From contig CAVUTF010000037.1 in assembly GCA_963744305.1 (NCBI GenBank), positions 9,443 through 73,442 on the forward strand: a stretch of 64,000 nt of DNA. Direction: 5' to 3'. This stretch comes from FEN-1219 sp963744305. GTDB lineage: Bacteria > Pseudomonadota > Gammaproteobacteria > Steroidobacterales > Rariloculaceae. How positions within the stretch are numbered: the stretch's first letter is position 1; each line of letters starts with the position of its first letter. This document shows, piece after piece, positions 46,588 through 54,730 of the stretch. Both the position numbers and the translations under genes were made by a program. A model generated the notes under the pieces. It ran no database searches and was not told the origin of the DNA. It was given only the letters and a program-made list of their open reading frames with translations.

Positions 46588-47331
46588 TCAGAAGCGATCC
46601 GCGACGATGAGGCGGTAGCCTAGGTCGAGCTCGGAGAGCGCTCGCAACGCACCATACCGGCGCTCCCAAGTTCCATCGGCAAGATCGCTTCGCAGCCGCT
46701 TCAGCCCCGAGTCAGTGTCTTTCAGCTTCGCGAAGGTAGAGATGGCTCGACGTGCGCCCTCATCCAGATACATGGCGGGCCGCCGCCAATACGCGCCGAG
46801 GAAACCATCCGCGCAGTCGCTCGGTATCATCACGGTTCGTACTTCGGCCGGACCCACAACGGCTGCGATCTCATCGAGCCGCGGAAATATCGGTCGGTCG
46901 ATCTCGAGAACTTCCGGAAAGTAATCCTGCACCAACCAGAAACCGACGTGCTCGGGATCCCATGTCAGGATCACGATGCGATCACGGGCCACTCGCCGCA
47001 TCTCGGCGAGTCCTTGCCGCCAATTAACCCAGTGGTGAATCGTCAAGATCGCGAGCGCCGCAGCGAACGAGTCATCGCGAAACGGTAGGCACTCGGCTGA
47101 CGCACGTATGGCGCGAACGGCGGTGTGCGCTCGTTGCCGCATCATCTCGGCGGACGGCTCGACGGCGGTCACTGCGCGATCCGTTGGCTCGTAAGCTCCC
47201 GTTCCTGCGCCGACATTGAGAACCGTGGGGGCGTTGCCCAACGCGTCGTCGATCTGCGCCGCAATGCGTCGATCCGGGCGACGATACTCGGAGTAGCCGA
47301 TACCGATGCGGTCGTACAGCGGCCGATTCAT
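46588..47331 (-). CDS. Class I SAM-dependent methyltransferase
   Basis: 247 residues from ATG 47331; another ATG at 47355 would add eight. Motif I is VLNVGAGTGAYEP, followed by VTAVEPSAEMMRQR (motif II-like), ECLPFRDDSFAAALAILTIHHWVNW (motif III region) and RRVARDRIVILTWDPEHVGFW (post-III). The C-terminal half (FLGAYWRRPAMYLDEGARRAIS) is as in UbiE/ArsM-like small-molecule methyltransferases. Cytoplasmic. Substrate unknown. It is on the same strand as and downstream of the aldo/keto reductase at 47367, 35 bases away. Confidence 0.85.
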   Translation of the reverse strand: MNRPLYDRIGIGYSEYRRPDRRIAAQIDDALGNAPTVLNVGAGTGAYEPTDRAVTAVEPSAEMMRQRAHTAVRAIRASAECLPFRDDSFAAALAILTIHHWVNWRQGLAEMRRVARDRIVILTWDPEHVGFWLVQDYFPEVLEIDRPIFPRLDEIAAVVGPAEVRTVMIPSDCADGFLGAYWRRPAMYLDEGARRAISTFAKLKDTDSGLKRLRSDLADGTWERRYGALRALSELDLGYRLIVADRF

Positions 47332-47366
47332 TTTCCGATCAGCCCTAGCAGACATCCCTCGTGGAG

Positions 47367-48284
47367 CTACGCCGCGTCGATGAACCGCCGCATGCGCTCG
47401 CGCGCCGCCGCGTCCGGGATCGGCTTCAGCGCGGTGAGCGCGTTCTCCGCCATGTGCAGCGGGTTCGTCGTCTCGGTCAGCACGCAGGTGACGGCCGGGT
47501 TCGCAAGAATGTACTGCAATGAGAACTGCGCCCAGCTCTCGCACTGCAGCTCCGCGGTCCATTCCGGCAGCCTCTGGTTTTCGAGCCGCGCGAAATACGT
47601 GCCGTTCATGAACGGGCGGCTGATCAACACGGCGATGCCGCGATCCGCGAGCATCGGCAGCAGCCCGGCTTCGGCGTCGCGCTCGGTCACCGAGTAGTTG
47701 ATCTCGACGAAATCGGGCGACTCGCTTTTCAGAAACGTCTCGAGCCTGCCGTAGAGAGCGGCTTGCGCGGCAGTCACGCCGATGTAGCGGGCACGTCCGG
47801 CTTCTTTCCAATCTTTGAGGCTCGGCCACTGCACGTCGAGATCCGTCAGACTCCCGACGTTCACGAGGTCGATCGAATCGCGCTGATAAAGGCGCAGCGT
47901 GCGGTCGAAATGGTCGATGCCCGCCTGCCGACCGGTCTGCTCGAGGTTGATCGTCACGAAGAGCCGGTCGCGCAAATCGGGCTCGCTGATGATCCGCCCG
48001 AAAGCACCGTCGTTGTCCGCGCTGCGTGGCCAGGTATCCACGACCTTGCCGCCGTGCTCCACCAACGCTCGGACGATCGCCTCGACGCGCTCCGCGCCGT
48101 GCTCGGCGATCTCCGTAACCGGTCGCGTGGAACCCAAGCCGATGATCGGCAACGCCTCGCCCGTGCCCGGTATCGGGCGAATCGGCAGCGACCGTTGAGC
48201 CCATACCGCCTCGGAACCGAGGCCGCCGGCAGCGCCTGCCGTGAGCAGTGTCAAGAATTCTCGTCGAGTCGTGGCTTGTTGCAT
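47367..48284 (-). CDS. Tat-exported aldo/keto reductase homologue lacking catalytic residues
   Basis: 305 residues, intact. Tat leader TTRREFLTLLTAGAAGG. It aligns over its length and with the same numbering to the reductase at 11399-12328: Asp83 is kept (VVDTWPRS), but Tyr88 is Ser, Lys113 is Asn (VTINLE) and His144 is Gly (NVGSLT). The barrel is otherwise well conserved (LPIIGLGS, ARYIGVTAAQAAL, VEINYSVTERDAEAGLLPMLADRGIAVLISRPF, LQYILANPAVTCVL). It cannot do hydride chemistry by the usual tetrad and may bind a ligand or a partner instead. Highly conserved structure plus coordinated loss suggests purpose rather than decay, as there is no frameshift. Confidence 0.82.
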   Translation of the reverse strand: MQQATTRREFLTLLTAGAAGGLGSEAVWAQRSLPIRPIPGTGEALPIIGLGSTRPVTEIAEHGAERVEAIVRALVEHGGKVVDTWPRSADNDGAFGRIISEPDLRDRLFVTINLEQTGRQAGIDHFDRTLRLYQRDSIDLVNVGSLTDLDVQWPSLKDWKEAGRARYIGVTAAQAALYGRLETFLKSESPDFVEINYSVTERDAEAGLLPMLADRGIAVLISRPFMNGTYFARLENQRLPEWTAELQCESWAQFSLQYILANPAVTCVLTETTNPLHMAENALTALKPIPDAAARERMRRFIDAA

Positions 48285-48346
48285 CGAATGCGCGGCGGTG
48301 CGTGGGAGCCCGGTGCATAATCTAGAGCACCAAGGGGGATTCAGCC

Positions 48347-49018
48347 ATGCTCAAAACAATCATTGCAGCTTCGACCGTCGGTCTCTCGATTGCGGTGGTC
48401 TCGCTCGTGTTCGCTCAAGCGGGCCACGACAAGCCGCACCCGGCCGACATCAATCCCGTTTCGCTGTCGCGCTTGCCGCCGCTCACGCGCGCCGACCTCG
48501 ATGCGGAAGGTCAGGCCGCTTACGACCGCATCGTCGGCGACAACCCGCCGCCGAAGACGGGCCCCGTGGCCGTGACGCTGTACAGCCCGAAAGTTGCGCA
48601 GGCGTTTTCGGACTTGAACGGCTACCTGCGTTACAACGGCGACCTGAGCCCGCGGCATACCGAAGTGGCGATCCTCGTCGCGGCCTGGGAGATCGAGCAG
48701 CAGTACGAGTATTCGGCGCACGAGCCCGCGGCGCTGCGCTACGGCGCCCCGCAAGCCGTCATCGACACGATCAAGTACGACCGTGAGCCCCAGGGCCTGA
48801 GTCCCGAGGAAACGTTGATCATCAAATTCGGCCGCCAGATCATGCGCGAGCACAAGCTCGACTCGGAGCTGTTCGCCGAAGCGGTCGAGCGTTTCGGCAG
48901 AAAAGGCACCGTGGAGCTCGCAACCGTGATGGGCGACTACGTCATGGCCGGCATCGTGCTGACGGCCATCGACCAGCAGTTGCCCCCGGATCGGCCCGCG
49001 CTACTGCCCGCGCGATAG
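48347..49018 (+). CDS. Exported carboxymuconolactone-decarboxylase-like (AhpD-fold) protein
   Basis: 223 residues, intact; ATG 48347 with AAGGGGGA upstream. Signal peptide (residues 1-24, GLSIAVVSLVFAQ). The helical core has VAVTLYSPKVAQAFSDLNGYLRYNGDLSPRHTEVAILVAAWEIEQQYEYSAHEPAALRYGAP, where the normal CxxC-x3-H active site is replaced by EYSAHE: the histidine stays and both cysteines are gone. Such CMD proteins act as gamma-carboxymuconolactone decarboxylases or other non-thiol enzymes. The exported location is less usual. Divergent from the reductase homologue at 47367. Confidence 0.82.
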   Translation: MLKTIIAASTVGLSIAVVSLVFAQAGHDKPHPADINPVSLSRLPPLTRADLDAEGQAAYDRIVGDNPPPKTGPVAVTLYSPKVAQAFSDLNGYLRYNGDLSPRHTEVAILVAAWEIEQQYEYSAHEPAALRYGAPQAVIDTIKYDREPQGLSPEETLIIKFGRQIMREHKLDSELFAEAVERFGRKGTVELATVMGDYVMAGIVLTAIDQQLPPDRPALLPAR

Positions 49019-49100
49019 CCGACAGCCGTTCGGCGCGGTGCTCGCGCTGCGCTCGTGGGAATTCGCGGCGTTCAAGGCCTTGCGCCGCCCATAGGCATGC

Positions 49101-50657
49101 TCAAGCGTAGCCGGGCGGCGGCGTGAACGCGCGCCACTCGCGCTCGAGAAGTTGAGCGAATCGAGCGGCGTCCGATCCTCGAGATAGGGTCCGACCGCCT
49201 GCAGGCCGATCGGCAGACTCTCGTTGTCGAGACCCGCCGGGAATGCGGTCGCCGGGAGTCCGCAGAAGATCGCAACTTGCGGGAAGAAAACGAACTGTCC
49301 GAACGGGATCTCGCGACCGTCGAGCATGATCGTTCGCTGCTGCCACCGGCACATCGCTGTGGGGGAAGGCAGTCGTTGCGAACGCCGGCGTCACGAGCAC
49401 GTCCCAGTCACGGAAGAACGCCGCCCAGGCCCGCTGCAGCTGTGCGCGTCGCTCGAGCAGCAGCGCGAATCCCGCGAAGTCGAGAGTGAGGCCGTCCGCC
49501 GAAGGGGTCAGCCCCGGGATGCCGCCCGAGCGTATCGCCGCGGCAGCGGCCGCGCGTTGCTCGGCCGGTTGGGCGATCGACGTTTGGGCGAACAACAACC
49601 GCACGTAGTCCTCGACGTGCCGCTGCCAGTCGAACGCGGGCGAAGCCTCGCCCACGGTCGCGCCCTGCGAACGTAGCCACTGCGCGAGCGCCTCGGTGCT
49701 CGCTACGACCTCGGACTGCACGGGCACCCACGGCAGCCACGGCAGCATCGCGACACGAAAATCGCGCAGGCGCTCGCGGCGGGCCGTCGGCAGCTCGAGC
49801 CTCCACGCGACGTCGTCGCCCACGTCGGGGCCAGCAATGACATCGAGTGCAAGCTCGAGGTCGAACGCGCTGCGCGCGAGTGGACCTTGCACGCTCATGA
49901 CTTGGCTCGGGTTGGGTAAGTTGCCGCGCGGAAACTGACCGCTACGCGGCACGGCGTTCTCGGAAGGGCGGTGACCATAGACGCCCGTGAACGCAGCGGG
50001 CACCCGAATCGAGCCGCCGATATCGCTGCCGATCTCGAGCGGCGTGAGCCCCGCGGCGAGCGCCGCGCTGCCGCCGCCGGTGCTCCCGCCGGGCGTGCGT
50101 TCGAGATTCCACGGGTTGTTCGTGCGGCCGTATATCGGACTGTTCGCCTGGTAATCACCGAGGGCGACGGGGATGTTGGTTTTTCCGAGCAGTGCAACGC
50201 CCGCGGCGAAGACGCGGGCTGCGATTTGCCCATCCGTTTCCGGTCGAAGATCGCGCATCGCCTCGATTCCCGCCGTCTGCGCAAGGCCGGCGACCTGCTC
50301 GGACTCCTTCAACGTCATCGGCAGGCCCAGCAACGGTGCGCGGTCACCGTCGGCGCGCCGACGGTCGGCCTCGGCTGCTTCACTACGGCCGCGCTCGAAC
50401 GTCGCGATGACGAGGGCGTTCAGTTGCTGATTGAATCGTCCGATGCGAGTGACGTGCAGCTCGTAGAGCTCGAGGGCGGAAATGCGTTTTTCCCGAAGCG
50501 CCGCGAGCATCTGCGTTGCCGTTGCGAACGGCGAAAGGTCACCGCGACTAGAGGCGTCACCGCGACGCCTCTGCGCGGCCGCGCGCTCGGAGGTTAGCGA
50601 GGCGATCGCCGTCCCCGCGGTGAGACCGAGAACATCGCGACGCGTGAGATCGGACAT
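49101..50657 (-). CDS. Tat-exported amidase-signature enzyme (two compensating frameshifts)
   Basis: About 518 residues from ATG 50657. Tat leader LTRRDVLGLTAGTAIASL. Catalytic Lys117 (MTLKESEQV), cis-Ser in TPGGSTGGGSAALAAG (about 192) and nucleophile Ser216 in GSDIGGSIRVPAAFTGVYG. C-terminal part: after PHSDVP (about 49355) the frame changes; the second frame gives MLDGREIPFGQFVFFPQVAIFCGLPATAFPAGLDNESLPIGLQAVGPYLEDRTPLD; it then returns to the first frame for FAQLLEREWRAFTPPPGYA. All pieces are needed and in the right order. Amidohydrolysis of an amide in the periplasm; substrate unknown. 68 bases divergent from the S51 gene. Confidence 0.85.
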   Translation of the reverse strand: MSDLTRRDVLGLTAGTAIASLTSERAAAQRRRGDASSRGDLSPFATATQMLAALREKRISALELYELHVTRIGRFNQQLNALVIATFERGRSEAAEADRRRADGDRAPLLGLPMTLKESEQVAGLAQTAGIEAMRDLRPETDGQIAARVFAAGVALLGKTNIPVALGDYQANSPIYGRTNNPWNLERTPGGSTGGGSAALAAGLTPLEIGSDIGGSIRVPAAFTGVYGHRPSENAVPRSGQFPRGNLPNPSQVMSVQGPLARSAFDLELALDVIAGPDVGDDVAWRLELPTARRERLRDFRVAMLPWLPWVPVQSEVVASTEALAQWLRSQGATVGEASPAFDWQRHVEDYVRLLFAQTSIAQPAEQRAAAAAAIRSGGIPGLTPSADGLTLDFAGFALLLERRAQLQRAWAAFFRDWDVLVTPAFATTAFPHSDVPVAAANDHARRSRDPVRTVRFLPASCDLLRTPGDRIPGGSRQRESADRPAGGRTLSRGSDAARFAQLLEREWRAFTPPPGYA

Positions 50658-50725
50658 TCGACCAACGCTACGCGTCGATCGGCACGACGGCAAGCGAGCG
50701 ATAGCCAGGCTGCGGCGTCCGGCCT

Positions 50726-51475
50726 ATGCTACGCACCGCACGGCTCTCGGAGACGGATCTCTTGCGTAAACCCACCACGCTGATGGCCGGCAAGTTCGGC
50801 AGCCGGCACTTCGGGACGAAGCCCTTCCTGGCGGATGCATTGCGATTGACCGGCAAGGACAAACCAATCGCCCTATATCTCGGCGCGGCGAACGGCGACA
50901 ACCGCGAATTCGGCATGGCGCTGTCGCGCATCGTGAAGACCGCGGGCGCCCACAAGGTGTTGTGGCCGAAGCTCGCCCGCGGGAAGAAAAATGGCGCAGC
51001 CCGCGAAGCGCTCGGGGAGGCCGATCTCGTGTTCGTGGGCGGCGGCGACGTCGAAGCAGGCATACGGGTGCTGCGAGACGCGGATCTCATCGACGATTTG
51101 CGCGCCGCGGCAAAATGCGGAGTGGTGTTCGCCGGCATGTCGGCCGGTGCGATCATGCTCGGCGAACGCTGGATCCGGTGGCCGCACGAGAGTGCTAGCG
51201 ACGATGAGGCGGAGACGTACGAGTGCTTGGGCATAGCGCCTTGCTCGCTCGACACGCACGGCGAGAACGACCGCTGGCGCGAAACGCAGTCGTTTGCGGC
51301 GGTACGGGCTCGCGAGCTCGGGAAGAAAGCCAGAGCGTACGCGGTCCCGAGCGGCGGGGCGCTCGTGATAGGCCCTGATGGCACCATGCGCGCGCGCGGC
51401 GAGCCTGTTCCCGTATTCGCGGCGCTGCCCAACCGGAAGGCCAATATCGAGGAGACATTGGTGGCGGGCCCATGA
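50726..51475 (+). CDS. Peptidase E/S51-like protein
   Basis: 249 residues from ATG 50726 (ATG 50783 is an alternative start). The core: KPIALYLGAANGDNREFGMALSRIVKTAGA, a GGGD turn at 105-108 (LVFVGGGDVEAGIRVL), nucleophile elbow in VVFAGMSAGAIMLGERW (Ser139), and a possible His in LDTHGENDRW. This is the class-I glutamine-amidotransferase-like fold of S51 peptidases (dipeptidase E, cyanophycinase), which cleave after Asp. No signal peptide. It overlaps the next gene by four bases (ATGA), the first of three overlapping genes. The natural substrate may be a short peptide or a conjugate made or used by the following ligase. Confidence 0.83.
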   Translation: MLRTARLSETDLLRKPTTLMAGKFGSRHFGTKPFLADALRLTGKDKPIALYLGAANGDNREFGMALSRIVKTAGAHKVLWPKLARGKKNGAAREALGEADLVFVGGGDVEAGIRVLRDADLIDDLRAAAKCGVVFAGMSAGAIMLGERWIRWPHESASDDEAETYECLGIAPCSLDTHGENDRWRETQSFAAVRARELGKKARAYAVPSGGALVIGPDGTMRARGEPVPVFAALPNRKANIEETLVAGP

Positions 51476-52710
51476 GTTATTCCACTTCACATTGGCGACG
51501 TGTGGGCGAAGAGACGCGGCGAATGGTGGCCGAGGTGCCGCTGTACCGTGATCGGCCGAAACCGCCCTCCGATCCCAATGCGTTCCGCGCGTGGTTGGCG
51601 CGCCTGCCGGCCGTCGGGAAGCGCGACCTGCGCAAGGGATTTCCGAAGTCGCTCGTGCGGCAGGACCAAGATTTGCACGCGGCGATGCAGGAGCAGCAGG
51701 TCACGTTGCTCGCCACGTCCGGCACGACAGCCGACCGCTTGCAGGTGATTTGGGAATGGTCCTGGTGGGACCCGCAGGAGCGCGAGGCGATGCGGCTCAA
51801 CGCGCGGATCGCACGGTCGATGCGGAAGGCGGAGTTTCGCGAAGCCGTGTTGACGACGCCCGCCTGCGGCGCCGGCGTTTGCCATTTCGGCAGCCAGACG
51901 GTCGCCGAGCGCAGCATCGATGGGATGTTGTTCTTGAACGAGAACGCGGATCCGACCCACTGGACCGATCAAGAGTGCGAGCGGATGCTCACGGAATGGC
52001 GCGAGTTTGCGCCGCGCGGGGTCGAAGCCGATCCGGCCTATCTCGCAATCATCGCACGCGCGGCTTTGAAGCGCGGCGTCCGGTTGCCGTCGCCCGAGTT
52101 CATCACGCTCACGTACGAAACGACCACGCGCGCGATGCGCCGCGATATCGGCAGAGCGCTCGACGCGCCGCTGTTCCAGCTCTATGGCGCCACCGAAGCG
52201 GGTGTGCTGTTCATGGAATGCGAGCATGGGCTACTGCATCCGAACCAAAACCATAGCCACATCGATCTCGTTCCGATGCCGGGCTCGGCACACCTGGCTC
52301 GAGTGTTGGTCACGACGCTCGGCCGCCCATGGATGCCGCTGCTGCGCTATGACATCGGCGATGTGGTGCGTCTCGCCGAATCGCGCGAGTGCGCGTGCGG
52401 CTTGCAGAGCGACGGCCCGTTGCTCGAGCGCGTGGAGGGTCGCCTGAGCGATTGCACGGAAGTGAACGGCGCGACGATTACGCCGCTCATGCTCGACGAT
52501 GCAATTCATGCCGCGCTGGGACCGGATGCAACGATCGAGCAGTGGCAATTGAGCGGCGACAACCTGCTCGTAGTGGATCCCGCATCGACGCAGAGCGCCG
52601 CAACGGCAGCGCAAGCCGTTGCCGCGCTGTTGGCGCAACCCATACGCGGCGAGCGCGTGAGCGCCATCGCGCCGGAGGCATCGGGCAAGTATCGGCTGGT
52701 GAAGCGCTGA
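51472..52710 (+). CDS. Phenylacetate-CoA-ligase-like adenylate-forming enzyme
   Basis: 412 residues. ATG 51472 overlaps the upstream stop (ATGA). Core motifs of PaaK-like adenylating enzymes: LLATSGTTADRL (83-86 SGTT), TLTYETTT, LFQLYGATEAG (238-244), RYDIGDVVRLAESRECACG (292-310) and LLERVEGRLSD (the small C-terminal lid start). The lid continues TEVNGATITPLMLDDAI and is complete. The enzyme should activate a carboxylate with ATP and pass it to a thiol (CoA or a carrier) or an amine. No carrier protein or thioesterase is adjacent. The middle gene of a three-gene operon. Confidence 0.85.
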   Translation: MSYSTSHWRRVGEETRRMVAEVPLYRDRPKPPSDPNAFRAWLARLPAVGKRDLRKGFPKSLVRQDQDLHAAMQEQQVTLLATSGTTADRLQVIWEWSWWDPQEREAMRLNARIARSMRKAEFREAVLTTPACGAGVCHFGSQTVAERSIDGMLFLNENADPTHWTDQECERMLTEWREFAPRGVEADPAYLAIIARAALKRGVRLPSPEFITLTYETTTRAMRRDIGRALDAPLFQLYGATEAGVLFMECEHGLLHPNQNHSHIDLVPMPGSAHLARVLVTTLGRPWMPLLRYDIGDVVRLAESRECACGLQSDGPLLERVEGRLSDCTEVNGATITPLMLDDAIHAALGPDATIEQWQLSGDNLLVVDPASTQSAATAAQAVAALLAQPIRGERVSAIAPEASGKYRLVKR

Positions 52711-53882
52711 TGCGCAGCGCGGGCTTCCCACTGCTCGAACGCGGCTACGATGACTCGCCCATCATCTACCTCGACAGCGCCTCGACCACTCCGAAGCCGC
52801 GCTCGGTGATCGACGCCGTCACGGGCTATTACGAAACGCTCGGCGCGAACGTCCACCGCGGCGTGCATCCGCTTGCGGAAAGCGCGACGGAGGAATTCGA
52901 GCGCGCGCGGCATCGCGTAGCGGCGCTGATCGGCGCGCAACCCTCCGAAATAGTTTTTACGCGCAACGCGACCGACTCCTTCAACCTGCTCGCGCGGGCG
53001 ATGAATCTCACCGCGGAGGACGAGGTCGTGTTTCCCGCGTCGGAGCACCATTCGAACTACATGCCATGGCGCGTCGTCGCTAGCCCCAAGCTCGTCGACA
53101 TCGACGAAGAGGCTGTGCCGAAGTGGTCGCAGCTCGCATCGAGGATCTCCAAGCACACGCGGCTCGTCAGCGTCGCGCACGTGTCCAACGTCACCGGCGT
53201 GATTGCGCCGGTGGAGGAGTGGATCGCCACCGCGCACAAAGCGGGCGTCCCCGTGATACTGGACGCCTCGCAGTCCGTCGCGCATCTGCCGATCGACGTG
53301 CGTGCGCTCGACGTCGACTTCATGGGCTTCTCGAGCCACAAGATGTTCGGACCGAACGGCGTGGGCGTGCTGTACGTGCGCCGCGACCATTTCGAGAAGC
53401 TCGGCCTCGGCAACGTGGGCGGCGGCATGGTGGCCCTGCACGCCGAAGACAGCTTCTCGGCGATGGAAGCGCCGTTTCGCTACGAAGCCGGCACGCCGAA
53501 CATCGAAGGTGTGATCGGTTTGGGCGCCGCTGTGGACTACCTGCGCGGCGTCGGCATGGCGGCGATCGCCGCTCACGTTCGTACGCTCGCAGATCAAATG
53601 ATGGCCGGTCTCGCCGAGCTCCCGAACGCGACGATCCTGGGGCGCTCAGCGCGCGAGCGCATCGCGCTCGCGACCGTGTCGTTGCCGTTGCCGTCGATGC
53701 GCCAACAGGACATCGCGCGTCTGCTCGCCGACGCGCACGGCATCTTCGTGTCCGGCGGCTTCCATTGCGCCCACGTTTTGCACCACCGGCTGCGGCTCGA
53801 CGGCACGCTGCGCGCGTCGGCCCACATCTTCAACGACTCGGGCGACGTCGAGGCGTTGTTGAACGCGCTGCGCGACCTCTAG
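52710..53882 (+). CDS. Class V aminotransferase / SufS-like PLP enzyme
   Basis: 390 residues from ATG 52710, which shares one base with the TGA of the upstream gene. PLP Lys211 is in FMGFSSHKMFGPNGVG; Asp185 and Gln188 in VILDASQSVAHLP bind the pyridine and phosphate; His114 in FPASEHHSN stacks on the ring. Cys353 in SGGFHCAHVLHHRLRL lies where SufS/CsdA hold the persulfide-forming cysteine, although the normal Arg before it is replaced by Gly. So it is either a cysteine-desulfurase-like enzyme or a small-molecule aminotransferase/lyase. Last gene of the three-gene operon. Confidence 0.87.
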   Translation: MRSAGFPLLERGYDDSPIIYLDSASTTPKPRSVIDAVTGYYETLGANVHRGVHPLAESATEEFERARHRVAALIGAQPSEIVFTRNATDSFNLLARAMNLTAEDEVVFPASEHHSNYMPWRVVASPKLVDIDEEAVPKWSQLASRISKHTRLVSVAHVSNVTGVIAPVEEWIATAHKAGVPVILDASQSVAHLPIDVRALDVDFMGFSSHKMFGPNGVGVLYVRRDHFEKLGLGNVGGGMVALHAEDSFSAMEAPFRYEAGTPNIEGVIGLGAAVDYLRGVGMAAIAAHVRTLADQMMAGLAELPNATILGRSARERIALATVSLPLPSMRQQDIARLLADAHGIFVSGGFHCAHVLHHRLRLDGTLRASAHIFNDSGDVEALLNALRDL

Positions 53883-53887
53883 AGAAT

Positions 53888-53903
53888 ACCCCCTTGAGGG
53901 GGT
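53888..53903 (+). promoter_or_regulatory. Hairpin that includes the ribosome-binding site of the SDR gene
   Basis: A 16-bp perfect inverted repeat, ACCCCCT and AGGGGGT around TG. The right arm contains the purine run that would be the Shine-Dalgarno, six bases before ATG 53909. Folding would hide the ribosome-binding site. It could also act as a terminator stem for the upstream operon or as an operator. Confidence 0.5.
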
Positions 53904-53908
53904 CACCC

Positions 53909-54730
53909 ATGAACAGATACTGGACGCTGCCGGTCCTCGCGTCGGCCTTGCTGGCCGGCTCGCTTGCGCTGCCGCGGGGCACTTTCGCCGACACCGTGCT
54001 CATCACGGGAGCGAACTCGGGGCTGGGTCTCGAGTTTGCGAAGCAATACGCAGCGAAGGGTTGGACCGTGATTGCGACGCATCGCCGCCCGGAAATCCCC
54101 GAGTCGCTTGCGGACGTAGTCGCCGAGCACCCGAATGTGCGCGTCGAGCGCATGGACGTGGCAAGCATTCCCGAAGTGGAAGCGCTCGCGGCAAAGCTGA
54201 AAGACGTGCCGATCGACGTGCTGATCAACAACGCGGGCGTGTACAGCGATCGCTCCAATTGCCCCGACGAGGCCTGCCGCGGCGAGGGCAGGACGCAGAG
54301 CTTCGGCCAGATGGATTACGCGCTGTTCGATACGATCATGGCCGTGAACGTGCGGGGGCCGCTGGTCGTTTCCGAGAACTTCATCGGCAACGTTCGCGCG
54401 AGCAAGCAAAAGAAGCTCATCGCGATCAGCTCCACGAACGGCTCGGTGAGCCAGCCGCTCGGCGGCTCGGGAGCGATCTCTTATCGCGCGAGCAAGGCGG
54501 CATTGAACCGAGCGATGCAGCTCGTGGCCGTCCACGAAAAAAGCGAAGGCGTGATCGTCGTGCTGCTGCATCCGGGCGCTGTGCTCACCGAGCGGCAAGC
54601 GGATCTCGATTTTCCGGGAATGATAGAAATGGTGCCGAGCGTAACGGGTATGATCGAGCAGATCGCGAAGGTTACGCTCGCGGACACCGGCCGCTTCATC
54701 CAATACGACGGGACCACCGCGCCATGGTGA
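53909..54730 (+). CDS. Short-chain dehydrogenase with an export signal
   Basis: 273 residues from ATG 53909. Residues 1-27 are a signal peptide (MNRYWTLPVLASALLAGSLALP to TFA). The Rossmann fold begins at once: TVLITGANSGLGLEFAKQY, then DVLINNAGVYSDR, an insert with two cysteines (NCPDEACRGEGRT), LIAISSTNGSVSQPLGGSGAISYRASKAAL (Ser, Tyr and Lys of the active site), and LHPGAVLTERQADLDFPG. It is an intact SDR. NAD(P) is not normally free in the periplasm, so an exported SDR is unusual. Substrate unknown. The next gene overlaps its end. Confidence 0.87.
   Translation: MNRYWTLPVLASALLAGSLALPRGTFADTVLITGANSGLGLEFAKQYAAKGWTVIATHRRPEIPESLADVVAEHPNVRVERMDVASIPEVEALAAKLKDVPIDVLINNAGVYSDRSNCPDEACRGEGRTQSFGQMDYALFDTIMAVNVRGPLVVSENFIGNVRASKQKKLIAISSTNGSVSQPLGGSGAISYRASKAALNRAMQLVAVHEKSEGVIVVLLHPGAVLTERQADLDFPGMIEMVPSVTGMIEQIAKVTLADTGRFIQYDGTTAPW

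Noticed and set aside
46588..48318. Apparent fusion of methyltransferase with an upstream Arg-rich part
   Set aside because: The upstream part is the shadow of the aldo/keto reductase homologue in another frame; the methyltransferase starts at 47331.
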